Positions 18,154 to 26,977 of a stretch of 64,000 bases of DNA are shown here, piece after piece (positions within the stretch are counted from its first letter, which is position 1; the number at the start of each line of letters is the position of its first letter). The stretch is from Clostridiales bacterium COT073_COT-073 (GTDB lineage: Bacteria; Bacillota; Clostridia; Lachnospirales; Vallitaleaceae), in contig RQYD01000005.1 in assembly GCA_003858485.1 (NCBI GenBank), positions 62,001 through 126,000 on the forward strand. The letters run 5' to 3'. The translations under genes and the position numbers were made by a program. The notes beneath the pieces are model-generated. The model ran no database searches. It had not been told where the DNA came from and saw nothing but the letters and a program-made list of their open reading frames with translations.

Positions 18154-18182
18154 TTGACACGTATTAATAATGGTGATAGTAT
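18154..18182 (+). promoter_or_regulatory. Promoter of the ABC/phosphodiesterase operon
   Basis: TTGACA at 18154-18159 and an extended -10 (TGATAGTAT, hexamer at 18177-18182) are 17 bp apart. The -10 hexamer is weak, as expected for a regulated promoter. Confidence 0.65.
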
Positions 18183-18224
18183 GAGAATATGTCGGTGATA
18201 ATAAAATTCTTAAAGGAGGCATTT

Positions 18225-19367
18225 ATGAAGAAAAAATATTTATCTATTTTGCTGGGGTTGTGTATTCTTTTGTTAAGCGCATGCCAAAATACAGGTCAAA
18301 CAATAGACAAAAAATCAGACACAACTGTTAAAGAGGAAGCCAAAAAAGAAGAAACCCCAAAAAAGGAAATGGATCAAAATTCCAAAATGGATGAAAAACC
18401 AAGTGGTGAAAAAATTATTTTATATACCAATAATGGTTCTAATGGGAGAAAAGAATGGGTGCATGATGAAGCTGCAAAGGCGGGCTTTAATGTTGAAGTA
18501 GTAGAACTTGGTGGTGGAGCAATTGTTACCCGGGCCATATCAGAAAAAAATCAGCCAATTGCAGATGTTATTTGGGGACCATCGGAAGCACAGTTTACAT
18601 CAATGAAAAAAGAAAATATTTTTGCTAAATGGACACCAAACTGGGTTAATGAGTTAGACAGCAGTTCTTATATTAATGATGAAATCAGTTATCCGTATGA
18701 AGTACAGCCTAAAATTTTACTGGTCAATTCAGAACTTTATACAGCAGAAACAGCTCCTAAAGACTATACTGATTTATGGGAAAAAGAAGAATTTCATGGT
18801 AAATATGCAGTTCCGCCTAAGTTTGATGGAACCACTAACAGGGCAATTATTTCCGGAATTTTAATGCGTTATCGTGATGATAATGGGGAAATGGGAATTT
18901 CTGATAAAGGTTGGGAAGCAATTCGCCTGTATTTTAAACATGGTTATCGGACAATGGAGGGTGAGAATGACTTTGAGAATATGGCTAAAGGTAAAGTGCC
19001 GATTACTTTTACATATGCAAGTGGTTTGAAAAAGAAAGCGGAAACTTTTCATCATAATCCATTGGTAGTTACCCCTGAAATTGGATTGCCAACCAATACC
19101 AATCATATTGGCATTATTAATAAGAATAATCAAGCCAAATTAGAGGAATCCATCCGTTTTGCCAATTGGCTTTGCAGTGCTGAAGTTATTGGCAGATATG
19201 CGCAGGCGCATGGTATTTTGCCAGCCAATAAAACAGCAGTCGGACAAGCGACAGAGGAAATGAAAAAATTGGGTGAAAATCTAAAAGTGCAGGATATTGA
19301 TTGGGATTTTGTAGATAGTCATATTGAGGAATGGATATCTAAAATTGAATTAGAGATTGTAAAATAA
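18225..19367 (+). CDS. ABC transporter substrate-binding lipoprotein
   Basis: This 380-residue protein starts with a lipoprotein signal ending in LLLSAC, then a charged K/E linker and a periplasmic-binding domain of the iron/polyamine/aminoethylphosphonate type (IILYTNNGSNGRKEWVHDEAAKAGFN segment, GGGAIVTRAISEKNQPIADVIWG, NTNHIGIINKNNQAKLEESI). ATG at 18225 is preferred over an upstream in-frame ATG because AAAGGAGG lies 5 bases before it and the signal peptide starts there. It is the first gene of a seven-gene operon with phosphodiesterase and phosphatase genes, so an organic phosphate ligand is inferred rather than ferric iron. Confidence 0.88.
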   Translation: MKKKYLSILLGLCILLLSACQNTGQTIDKKSDTTVKEEAKKEETPKKEMDQNSKMDEKPSGEKIILYTNNGSNGRKEWVHDEAAKAGFNVEVVELGGGAIVTRAISEKNQPIADVIWGPSEAQFTSMKKENIFAKWTPNWVNELDSSSYINDEISYPYEVQPKILLVNSELYTAETAPKDYTDLWEKEEFHGKYAVPPKFDGTTNRAIISGILMRYRDDNGEMGISDKGWEAIRLYFKHGYRTMEGENDFENMAKGKVPITFTYASGLKKKAETFHHNPLVVTPEIGLPTNTNHIGIINKNNQAKLEESIRFANWLCSAEVIGRYAQAHGILPANKTAVGQATEEMKKLGENLKVQDIDWDFVDSHIEEWISKIELEIVK

Positions 19368-19421
19368 AATTTACTTTTTAATAAGTAGCATGTAAGTTGT
19401 TTTAAGGCAAAGGAGAAGATG

Positions 19422-20429
19422 ATGATTCAATTCCAGGATGTAGAGATCAGGTATCAGGATTTTGTAGCAATTCATGACTTAAATTTAACAATTCATGATG
19501 GAGAATTTTTTACTTTTTTAGGACCATCAGGCTGTGGTAAAACTACAACCCTTCGTGCTTTGGTGGGATTTAATGTGCCAAGCAAAGGAAAGATTTATCT
19601 TGATGGAGAGGATATTACCAATAAGCCAATTGAAAAAAGAGGAATTGGAATGGTTTTTCAAAGTTATGCATTATTTCCTACAATGACAGTAGAGGAAAAT
19701 ATTACCTTTGCCTTAAAACAAAGAAAAATTGCCAAGCCGGAAATTGAAAAAAGATTGGCAGATATGGCTGAGATTGTTAATTTGACCAAGGAGCAATTAA
19801 AAAAACGGGTAGACGAGTTGTCCGGAGGACAGCAACAGAGAGTAGCAATTGCCAGAGCTTTGGCTTTATCTCCTAAAATACTGGCTTTGGATGAACCTTT
19901 GTCAAATTTGGATGCTAAGCTGAGACGTCAATTAAGGTTGGAACTTAAAAGATTACAGACGGATTTTGGAATTACGGTAATTTATGTTACTCATGACCAG
20001 GAAGAAGCGCTTACTTTATCGGATAATATTGCGGTTTTTAATAATGGATATGTGGAGCAAACCGGAAGTCCAAAAGAAATTTATAATCATTCACAAACGG
20101 AATTTGTATGTAATTTTATTGGTGATGCCAATTTGGTGACACCAGAGCTAATTGAAAAAATTAATCAATGTGGACTGAAGAAGCTGGACAAATCCAGAAA
20201 AAGTTATGTCAGAACAAATAAAATCAGTACTATTAAACCGGATTTTTTAACAGCCGAATTAGAGGCTGAAGTAATTGCGGTTGAGTATTATGGAGTATAT
20301 TCCAAGTATACGTATCAAGTTGAAAGCGATAAACTGTACAATATTGAAAAAGAAAATGGACGCTTTGACTATCAAATTGGAGATAAAGTGAAACTATACA
20401 TTAATCCGGAAGATATTCTTCAATATTAA
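19422..20429 (+). CDS. ABC transporter ATP-binding protein (PotA/FbpC type)
   Basis: This 335-residue ATPase has Walker A GPSGCGKTTTLR, Q-loop FQSYALFPTMTVEEN, signature LSGGQQQRVAIARAL, Walker B ILALDEPLSNLD and the H-loop THDQEEA. A C-terminal ~100-residue OB-like (TOBE) extension follows, as in importers for iron, polyamines, sugars and glycerol-phosphate compounds. ATG at 19422 (spacing 6 from AAGGAG) is preferred to the one three bases earlier. It works with the lipoprotein and permease on either side. Confidence 0.93.
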   Translation: MIQFQDVEIRYQDFVAIHDLNLTIHDGEFFTFLGPSGCGKTTTLRALVGFNVPSKGKIYLDGEDITNKPIEKRGIGMVFQSYALFPTMTVEENITFALKQRKIAKPEIEKRLADMAEIVNLTKEQLKKRVDELSGGQQQRVAIARALALSPKILALDEPLSNLDAKLRRQLRLELKRLQTDFGITVIYVTHDQEEALTLSDNIAVFNNGYVEQTGSPKEIYNHSQTEFVCNFIGDANLVTPELIEKINQCGLKKLDKSRKSYVRTNKISTIKPDFLTAELEAEVIAVEYYGVYSKYTYQVESDKLYNIEKENGRFDYQIGDKVKLYINPEDILQY

Positions 20430-20439
20430 GGAGGGGAAT

Positions 20440-22149
20440 ATGAATACGAAAAAAATGGATGGATATCAGGTCAGAAAATATCTTCAAACTGTCGTTCTGG
20501 CAGCGGTCGTGTTGTGGGCAGTCATTGCTTTTTTGGTTTATCCTAACTTCAATATCTTAAAAACATCATTTGTCGGGAAAAATGGTTTTTCACTGGATGC
20601 TTTTTATCGAATTTTAAATTCGGAACGGGCAATTACCAGTTTCAGAAATTCGTTTTTGTTGGCGGTTACCCTTTCTATAACTGTTAATATTGTGGGGGTT
20701 TTTATTACTTTGGTGACTGAGTATTTTGATATTAAGGGAGCTAAATTTTTAAAAGCCTGTTATCTGGCAACTTTCATTTGTGGTGGAATTGTTTTAGTAA
20801 CCGCCTATAAGTTTATGTATGGTGCAGATGGTATTTTTACCAATGTGATTGCTCATTTTTTGCCAATTAATAAAGAATGGTTTGGTGGCTTTGGTGCCGT
20901 GCTATTTACTTTAACATTTAGCCGAACCACCAATCACTTGATGTTTTTAAGTAATGCGATTCGTAGTATTGATAATCAAACAATTGAAGCAGCACAGTGT
21001 ATGGGCGTTTCTCAATTTAAAATACTATGGAAAATTGTTCTGCCAACTCTTCGGCCTAATTTATTTGCAGTTACAATTTTAGTGTTTTTATATGGCTTTA
21101 ATGCTTTAGCGGCTCCACTGGTTCTGGGAGGAGAAGAATTTCAAACCATAAATCCTTTGATTTTAAGTTTTTCTCAAACTTTAACAACCAGGAATTATGC
21201 AGCTATTATGGCGATGATTTTGGGATTTTTAACTATTATTTTAATTGCTGTTTTAAATCATATTGAGAAAAAAGGGAATTATATGTCGGTATCGAAGGTT
21301 AAGACCAAGTTGCGTAAGCAAAAAATTCAAAATCCGATAGTCAATGTGATAGTGCATATTTTAGCTTATCTGATTGCAGCCATTAATTTAATACCGGCAA
21401 TTATGATTGTGATTTTTTCTTTTATGAGTGTAGATAATTTTTATGCGGGTAAAATCGGAAAATTAACATTAAATAACTATCTTCAGGTATTTTCCAGTTC
21501 TTATGTATTTCGACCGATTTTAGTCAGTATCGGCTATTCGGCCTTAGGAGTAATCATTGCAGCAGCATTAATGCTTATGGTTGGACGCTTGATTCAAAAA
21601 CATAAAAATCCTGCCACTACTTTTTTGGAATATGTGCTTCATATTCCATGGTTTTTACCAGGAACAATGATCGCATTGGGGCTGGTGATGACATATGATA
21701 TTGCCCGGCCGATTTTATTTAACCAAATTTTAACTGGAACTATGAGTATTATGTTGGTTGGGTATATCATAGTAAAGATTCCATTTACACTGCGCATGAT
21801 TAAAGCAGCTTATTATGGAGTGGACAACTCATTGGAAGAGGCCGCCCGTAATTTAGGAATATCCAGTTTTGTTACTTTTTTTAAGATTATTCTTCCAATT
21901 GTGATTCCGGCTACGGTGTCTGTAATGCTGATTAATTTTGCCAGCTTATTGGGGGATTATAATTTATCAGTATTTTTATTCCATCCGATTTATCAGCCGC
22001 TGGGAGTGGTAATTAGAAATGCCACTAACCCGACAGCCAATCCGGATAGTAAAATGCTTACTTTTGTGTATGCGGTGGTGATTATGATTATTAACACAGC
22101 AGTTGCCAAAATTGCCTATGGTTCTGCCGGGTCGAAGAAAGTACGGTGA
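20440..22149 (+). CDS. ABC transporter permease, two fused permease domains
   Basis: This 569-residue protein contains two tandem binding-protein-dependent permease domains of about six helices each. The coupling loops are EAAQCMGVSQFKILWKIVLPTLRP (about 185-208) and EEAARNLGISSFVTFFKIILP (about 466-486), each with the EAA motif. One chain therefore forms the whole membrane channel, as in FbpB and 2-aminoethylphosphonate permeases. It starts 10 bases after the ATPase gene, behind GGAGGGG. Confidence 0.93.
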   Translation: MNTKKMDGYQVRKYLQTVVLAAVVLWAVIAFLVYPNFNILKTSFVGKNGFSLDAFYRILNSERAITSFRNSFLLAVTLSITVNIVGVFITLVTEYFDIKGAKFLKACYLATFICGGIVLVTAYKFMYGADGIFTNVIAHFLPINKEWFGGFGAVLFTLTFSRTTNHLMFLSNAIRSIDNQTIEAAQCMGVSQFKILWKIVLPTLRPNLFAVTILVFLYGFNALAAPLVLGGEEFQTINPLILSFSQTLTTRNYAAIMAMILGFLTIILIAVLNHIEKKGNYMSVSKVKTKLRKQKIQNPIVNVIVHILAYLIAAINLIPAIMIVIFSFMSVDNFYAGKIGKLTLNNYLQVFSSSYVFRPILVSIGYSALGVIIAAALMLMVGRLIQKHKNPATTFLEYVLHIPWFLPGTMIALGLVMTYDIARPILFNQILTGTMSIMLVGYIIVKIPFTLRMIKAAYYGVDNSLEEAARNLGISSFVTFFKIILPIVIPATVSVMLINFASLLGDYNLSVFLFHPIYQPLGVVIRNATNPTANPDSKMLTFVYAVVIMIINTAVAKIAYGSAGSKKVR

Positions 22150-22153
22150 TAGG

Positions 22154-22996
22154 ATGCAAGAATATAAGAAGTTTTATCAAAAATTTAAGGATAAGAGTCA
22201 TTTAGGCTATCCGATCGGACATCGGGCAAATTATCAATTGGCAGATAGGCAGCCGGAAAATTCATTGTCGGCAATTGACAGATGTATAAAATGTGGAGTG
22301 CTTTTTTTAGAAATCGATTTACAAGAAACAAAGGATGGATATTTAGTACTTTGTCATGATCAAAGTATTGATAGAATGACAAATAGAACCGGAAAAATAT
22401 CGGAGTTAAGTTTAGCTGAAATAAAAAAGGCCAATCTATATGAAGGAGATGGATCTTCAAAGCAATTAACCGAACAAAAAATACCAACCATTGATGAAGT
22501 ATTAAGTACCTTTAAAGATAAAGCATTATTTAATATTGATAAAGGTTGGGAGTATCGTGAGAAATTAAATTATTTGCTGAAAAAAGAAAGCGCATTTCAT
22601 CAGGTGATTGTTAAGTCAGCAGCGCCGCTTGTCGATGTACGTGAGTTTTTAACCCAGGCAGCACCGGATTTTATGTATATGCATAAGATTTTTAATCGGG
22701 ATTTACATATGATATCGGAAATTATTGAAGATTTAAAGCCGCAAATATTGGAATTATCGTTTTTTGCAGATGATGAGGAACTGATACAGCCAAGCATTTT
22801 GGATAAATTGCGCAAACATGCCAATATTTGGGTAAATGCATTAAATGTCAGTCGAAATAATGGACATAATGATGAAAAGTCATTAAGCAATCCGGCAGAG
22901 GGGTGGGGATTTTTATTGCAGCTTCAGCCTAATTATATACAGACGGACTATGCAAAGCAATATGCGGCAATTTATCAAAAACAGTTGAAACTTTAA
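22154..22996 (+). CDS. Glycerophosphodiester phosphodiesterase family protein
   Basis: This 280-residue TIM-barrel protein has the GDPD signature GHRANYQLADRQPENSL (catalytic H and R near residues 18-19, metal-binding E), then EIDLQETKDGYLVLCHDQSIDRMTN with the E-D pair and second catalytic histidine. There is no signal peptide, so it acts in the cytoplasm, presumably on a phosphodiester brought in by the co-encoded ABC importer, giving a phosphate monoester plus an alcohol. ATG at 22154 is chosen because it follows the permease stop by 4 bases; upstream in-frame starts lie inside the permease gene. Confidence 0.9.
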   Translation: MQEYKKFYQKFKDKSHLGYPIGHRANYQLADRQPENSLSAIDRCIKCGVLFLEIDLQETKDGYLVLCHDQSIDRMTNRTGKISELSLAEIKKANLYEGDGSSKQLTEQKIPTIDEVLSTFKDKALFNIDKGWEYREKLNYLLKKESAFHQVIVKSAAPLVDVREFLTQAAPDFMYMHKIFNRDLHMISEIIEDLKPQILELSFFADDEELIQPSILDKLRKHANIWVNALNVSRNNGHNDEKSLSNPAEGWGFLLQLQPNYIQTDYAKQYAAIYQKQLKL

Positions 22997-23007
22997 CGGA
23001 GGACAAC

Positions 23008-23865
23008 ATGAAGTTAAAAGCAATTTTTATAGATTTGGATGGAACAACATTGGAAAAAAACAAGGTAAATATTTCTGAACAAAACCAAAAAGCCATTCAA
23101 AAAGCAATGGAGCATGGAATTAAAGTGATTCCCTGTACAGGCAGAGTTCTGGATATGTTTCCGCCAGATTTGGAGGCTATAAAAGGGATTGAATATGCAA
23201 TTACTTGTCATGGCGGAAGGGCATTGGATTTAAAAAGTGGAAAATGTCTTTATCAAAATACGATTTCCTCAAAAGATTCGGTGGAAATTATGAAAATTAT
23301 TGAAAAGAAGGGGATCTATTGTGAAACTGCCTGTAACAATACTTTGTATTTTGAAAAGGAAGTAGTACAAAACTGGAGAGAATACCCGGTGCCGGCACAC
23401 CATTTTTGGTATTTAGAAATGGGCAGAGGGATTGGAGTTGATTCGATTGCCGATTATTTTGCAGCCAATGAATTAGAAATTGAAAAAATAAATATTTATG
23501 GAATGAGAAAAGAGCTTCAGGCTGAAATTTATGCGTTGATTAATGCCACCAATGCCATTCGCCATACCAATGAAGGAGTAAGCGAGGATTTGGAATTTTT
23601 AACGAAAACCATTAATAAGCGAGAAGCGGTGGATTGTCTGCTTAATTATTTATCCTTGGACCCTAAAGAAACCATGATGATTGGTGATAGTAACAGTGAT
23701 ATTGAATTAATTCGTTATCTTGGATTTGGAGTAGCGATGGGGAATGCCCCTGATTATATTAAAGAGCAGGCAGATTATGTTACAGCTCCCTGCGAAGAAA
23801 ATGGTGTGGCCAAGGCAATCAAATACAAATTGGAGGAATGTGATGATAAAGACGGGCTTGTATGA
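23008..23865 (+). CDS. HAD superfamily phosphatase, Cof type
   Basis: This 285-residue HAD phosphatase has motif I DLDGTTLEK, motif II PCTGR, the C2-type cap of Cof/YidA enzymes, the lysine of motif III in NKREAVDCLL, and motif IV MIGDSNSDIELI. Such enzymes remove phosphate from small sugar or polyol phosphates. It lies 11 bases after the GDPD gene, which suggests it dephosphorylates the GDPD product. Its last 23 bases overlap the next HAD gene. Confidence 0.92.
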   Translation: MKLKAIFIDLDGTTLEKNKVNISEQNQKAIQKAMEHGIKVIPCTGRVLDMFPPDLEAIKGIEYAITCHGGRALDLKSGKCLYQNTISSKDSVEIMKIIEKKGIYCETACNNTLYFEKEVVQNWREYPVPAHHFWYLEMGRGIGVDSIADYFAANELEIEKINIYGMRKELQAEIYALINATNAIRHTNEGVSEDLEFLTKTINKREAVDCLLNYLSLDPKETMMIGDSNSDIELIRYLGFGVAMGNAPDYIKEQADYVTAPCEENGVAKAIKYKLEECDDKDGLV

Positions 23866-24703
23866 TTATATACCATCTAAAGATTATTTAGTTTGTATTG
23901 ATTCAGATGGTTGTGTATTTGATACCATGGAAATTAAGCATAAAGAATGCTTTTGTCCGGCAACTGTGGAAAAATGGGAGTTGCAGACAATTTCCAAGTA
24001 TGTCAGGGATGTTTGGGATTATGTCAATTTATATTCATTGGATAGAGGAATTAATCGTTTTTTGGCATTGATTAAAAGCTTTGAGCTGTTAAATCAGCAC
24101 CCGGCAGTAAAAGAAAGGCAGTTTTTCATGCCAGATATCAGTCCTTTAATTGATTGGACAAAGGATAATCCAGAATTAAATAATGATAATTTATTGAAAC
24201 ATCAAGACTCAGAAGTAAATAAAAAGGCTTTGGCATGGTCATTGGATTGTAATGTTAGGATTGCGGCTATGGTCAGGGGAATGAAGCCTTTTCCAACATG
24301 TGAAGAAGCCATTTGTCAAATCGCTGAAAAAGCAGATATTGTAGTGGTGTCTGCAACTGCTGAAGAAGCGCTCTTACGGGAATGGCAGGAAGCAGATATC
24401 GCCAAATATACGAGGTCAATATGTGGTCAGGAAGCAGGCAGTAAAAAGAAGTGTATTGCACAGTTAAAAGCATTTTATCGACCAGAGAAAATATTAATGA
24501 TTGGGGATGCGATTGGTGATTTAAAAGCAGCTGAAGAAAATGGGGTATGTTTTTATCCGATTATTTGCAATAAAGAAAAAGACTCTTGGCAAAAATTAGA
24601 AAAGATAATTGATAGTTTTTATGCTTTGACTTATAATAAGGAGCAAGACAAAGTAGTCAATGAATTCATTCATAATTTACAAAGAGATATGAATTGGAAG
24701 TAA
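23843..24703 (+). CDS. HAD superfamily hydrolase of unusual subtype
   Basis: This 286-residue protein has HAD motif I CIDSDGCVFDTM (D to D spacing kept), motif II VVVSATAEEAL, a motif III lysine in GSKKKC and motif IV MIGDAIGDLKAAEENG. The ~140-residue cap between motifs I and II is long, and I do not recognise its subfamily. ATG at 23843 is used because GGAGG lies 6 bases upstream, inside the preceding gene; the overlap suggests coupled translation of the two phosphatases. Substrate is unknown. Confidence 0.85.
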   Translation: MIKTGLYDYIPSKDYLVCIDSDGCVFDTMEIKHKECFCPATVEKWELQTISKYVRDVWDYVNLYSLDRGINRFLALIKSFELLNQHPAVKERQFFMPDISPLIDWTKDNPELNNDNLLKHQDSEVNKKALAWSLDCNVRIAAMVRGMKPFPTCEEAICQIAEKADIVVVSATAEEALLREWQEADIAKYTRSICGQEAGSKKKCIAQLKAFYRPEKILMIGDAIGDLKAAEENGVCFYPIICNKEKDSWQKLEKIIDSFYALTYNKEQDKVVNEFIHNLQRDMNWK

Positions 24704-24717
24704 TAAAAGGAGATTTT

Positions 24718-26892
24718 ATGCCTACCATTAATGATATTGCCAAATTAGCAGGAGTTTCAAAAGGAACGGTATCGAATGTATTAAATAAAAAAGGGAATGT
24801 TAGTAGTGAAAAAGTCGAAATCGTAGAACGAATTGCTAAAGAATTGGGGTATCAAATTGACGAACAGGCAAAAATGTTAAGAAGAGGAACATCTTTTTTA
24901 ATTGCCGTTGTTTTGCCCAATATTACTGAGCCGCGCTATGCCCATATCTACAGTGGTATTTTACGGGCGGCAGAGCCAACCAGATATAGTGTAAAATTAT
25001 ATTTAACGGATGGCTATGTTTATAAGGAAAGGCAAATGATTCATCAGCTTACGGCTGACCGCTGCGCAGGAGTGCTGGCGGTTAGCTGTATGCAAAATCC
25101 GGAAAAGTATTACGCTTCTTTGGAAAGTAAAGTATTGTTATTGTTGCGTGGTGGGCAGGATGAGAGTCTGCCGGTATATTCTTTTGCCTATGGCTTGGCT
25201 GGAAAAAACCTGGCAGAGCGTTTGGCCAGTGGTGATGACAAAAGGTTGATAGTTATTTGTGAGAAAGCAGATGAAAAAATTTATCATGAATTTATTAATG
25301 GTTTTCAATCTCAAAATCATCTCTGTGAAATTAAATGTGCATTATATAGTAGAGAATTTCAAAGATATGAGTTTTACCGGGTGATGCAAGACTTGCAGGT
25401 GGGTACAGTTGTTTTAGCACTTGATCAGGAGAGTGCGGTTAATTTCCGCCATGTCAACCGAGTAGTTGGAAATGTGGAAAGTAAATTTTCAGTTTGGAGT
25501 TTTTGGGCAGAAGGACCGGTAGAAGATGAACGCTTTTTTGAGATTCTATTTAATTATAAAAGACTAGGCAAAGAAGCGGGAGAAGATATGATTGCTGCAC
25601 TGGAAAATGATGGCAGGTTATTTTCTCATAAATGGGAAGGCAGTAGCTTTAAAACATTGTTTGTTTCACAGGTAAAGTCAAATCATAAAACCATAAAACT
25701 GTTGGCTTCAGAAACACCAACCACCAGAGCGCTTAATCTTTTATTACCCAATTTTAAAAAGCAGTTTGGTTGTGATGTTCAGATCGACTATTTGCCAATT
25801 GCTGACATACATGATAGTTTAAGAGAAAATTTAAAGACAGATTATGATGTAATTCGTTTGGATGTTTCCTCATTTCAGTATTTTGCACCATTGGTGCTGG
25901 AGCCTTTAAAAAATCTGGATGTCAAAGTTGAAAAAATTTTAGACAATTTTTTAAATAATTCTATTCAGAATTATTCAAATGTAAAATCCATACCTTTTGC
26001 TTTGCCATTTGATGTTAGTGTGCAACTTATGTTTTACCGAAAAGACTTATTTACTGATGCGCAGCAGATGAGGTTATACTATGAAAAATTTAAAGAAAAG
26101 CTGGAGGTTCCTAAGAATTTTGATGAGTATAATCGGGTAGCAGAATTTTTTAGTGCTAAATTTCGAAAAAACTCTCCTACTATGTACGGTGCCAGCTTAG
26201 TCTTGGGAAATATGGCTTCTGTGTCCTCGGAATATTTGCCACGTTTGATGGAATATCAAAATTTACGGTATGATGAGAATGGCTTTTTGCGTTTGGATTG
26301 GAATTCGGCGAACAAAGCACTACATAGTATGAAACAGCTGAAAGAATGTATGCCGGAAGAACCGATTCATGGCTGGCGCGAGGCAGTTCAATTATTTGCC
26401 AATGGACAAGTTGCCATGATAATTGCTTATATTAATCATGCGGCGGAGATTATTAAGGCGAAATCATCACGGGTTGCCGGAAATGTTGATTATGCACCGG
26501 TGCCGGGCGGGCACCCACTATTAGGCGGCGGATGTCTGGGAGTTGGAAAGTATTCTGTGAAAAAAGATTTAGCCTATGAATTTATTAAGTGGGCAACCAG
26601 CAAAGAAATTGGCATAGAATTAATGCTGATGGGAGGAATTTCGGCCAATAAAGAATGTTATCTGCAAAGGGAAATTTTAGACTACTATGCCTGGTATGAA
26701 CATTTGGAAGAAAATATTCTTCGTGGTAAACGTAGGCAGATTTTTGTAAATCATGATTTTTGTTTTGAACAAAGTTTGTTGGAGCGAAAGATTGGAAAGC
26801 AAATCGTGGATTATTGTTTTAAACATCAGGATAATGAGAAAACAATAACTGCCATCCGTGAATTGTTAGATGAGATATTTCAGAAAAATTAA
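24718..26892 (+). CDS. LacI-type regulator fused to an ABC solute-binding domain
   Basis: This 724-residue protein joins three parts. Residues 1-57 are a LacI helix-turn-helix and hinge (TINDIAKLAGVSKGTVSNVLN, ELGYQIDEQAKMLRRG). Residues ~60-315 resemble the LacI periplasmic-binding-like sensor (FLIAVVLPNITEPRYAHIYSG, GVLAVSC). Residues ~330-690 resemble a family 1 extracellular sugar-binding protein (TIKLLASETPTTRALN, FALPFDVSVQLMFYRKDL, GWREAVQLFANGQVAMI, LGGGCLGVGKYSVKKDLAYEFIKWA). No signal peptide or membrane helix is present, so the solute-binding domain is cytoplasmic. ATG at 24718 follows AAAAGGAG by 5 bases. It probably autoregulates the operon through 18132-18145. Confidence 0.85.
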   Translation: MPTINDIAKLAGVSKGTVSNVLNKKGNVSSEKVEIVERIAKELGYQIDEQAKMLRRGTSFLIAVVLPNITEPRYAHIYSGILRAAEPTRYSVKLYLTDGYVYKERQMIHQLTADRCAGVLAVSCMQNPEKYYASLESKVLLLLRGGQDESLPVYSFAYGLAGKNLAERLASGDDKRLIVICEKADEKIYHEFINGFQSQNHLCEIKCALYSREFQRYEFYRVMQDLQVGTVVLALDQESAVNFRHVNRVVGNVESKFSVWSFWAEGPVEDERFFEILFNYKRLGKEAGEDMIAALENDGRLFSHKWEGSSFKTLFVSQVKSNHKTIKLLASETPTTRALNLLLPNFKKQFGCDVQIDYLPIADIHDSLRENLKTDYDVIRLDVSSFQYFAPLVLEPLKNLDVKVEKILDNFLNNSIQNYSNVKSIPFALPFDVSVQLMFYRKDLFTDAQQMRLYYEKFKEKLEVPKNFDEYNRVAEFFSAKFRKNSPTMYGASLVLGNMASVSSEYLPRLMEYQNLRYDENGFLRLDWNSANKALHSMKQLKECMPEEPIHGWREAVQLFANGQVAMIIAYINHAAEIIKAKSSRVAGNVDYAPVPGGHPLLGGGCLGVGKYSVKKDLAYEFIKWATSKEIGIELMLMGGISANKECYLQREILDYYAWYEHLEENILRGKRRQIFVNHDFCFEQSLLERKIGKQIVDYCFKHQDNEKTITAIRELLDEIFQKN

Positions 26893-26918
26893 AAAAGCAT
26901 TTGCCACAGATGATTGAA

Positions 26919-26971
26919 AGAAGGTGCGGTTGGACAATGACAGTAAAATCATGGTTCAACGGCACCTTTTT
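26919..26971. terminator. Bidirectional terminator between convergent operons
   Basis: AAGGTGCGGTTGGACAAT (26921-26938) pairs at about 15 of 18 positions with ATGGTTCAACGGCACCTT (26951-26968), followed by a T-run on the plus strand and a T-rich CTTCTTTC on the minus strand. It serves both the LacI-fusion operon and the minus-strand lic-like operon. Confidence 0.75.
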
Positions 26972-26977
26972 ATGTTT

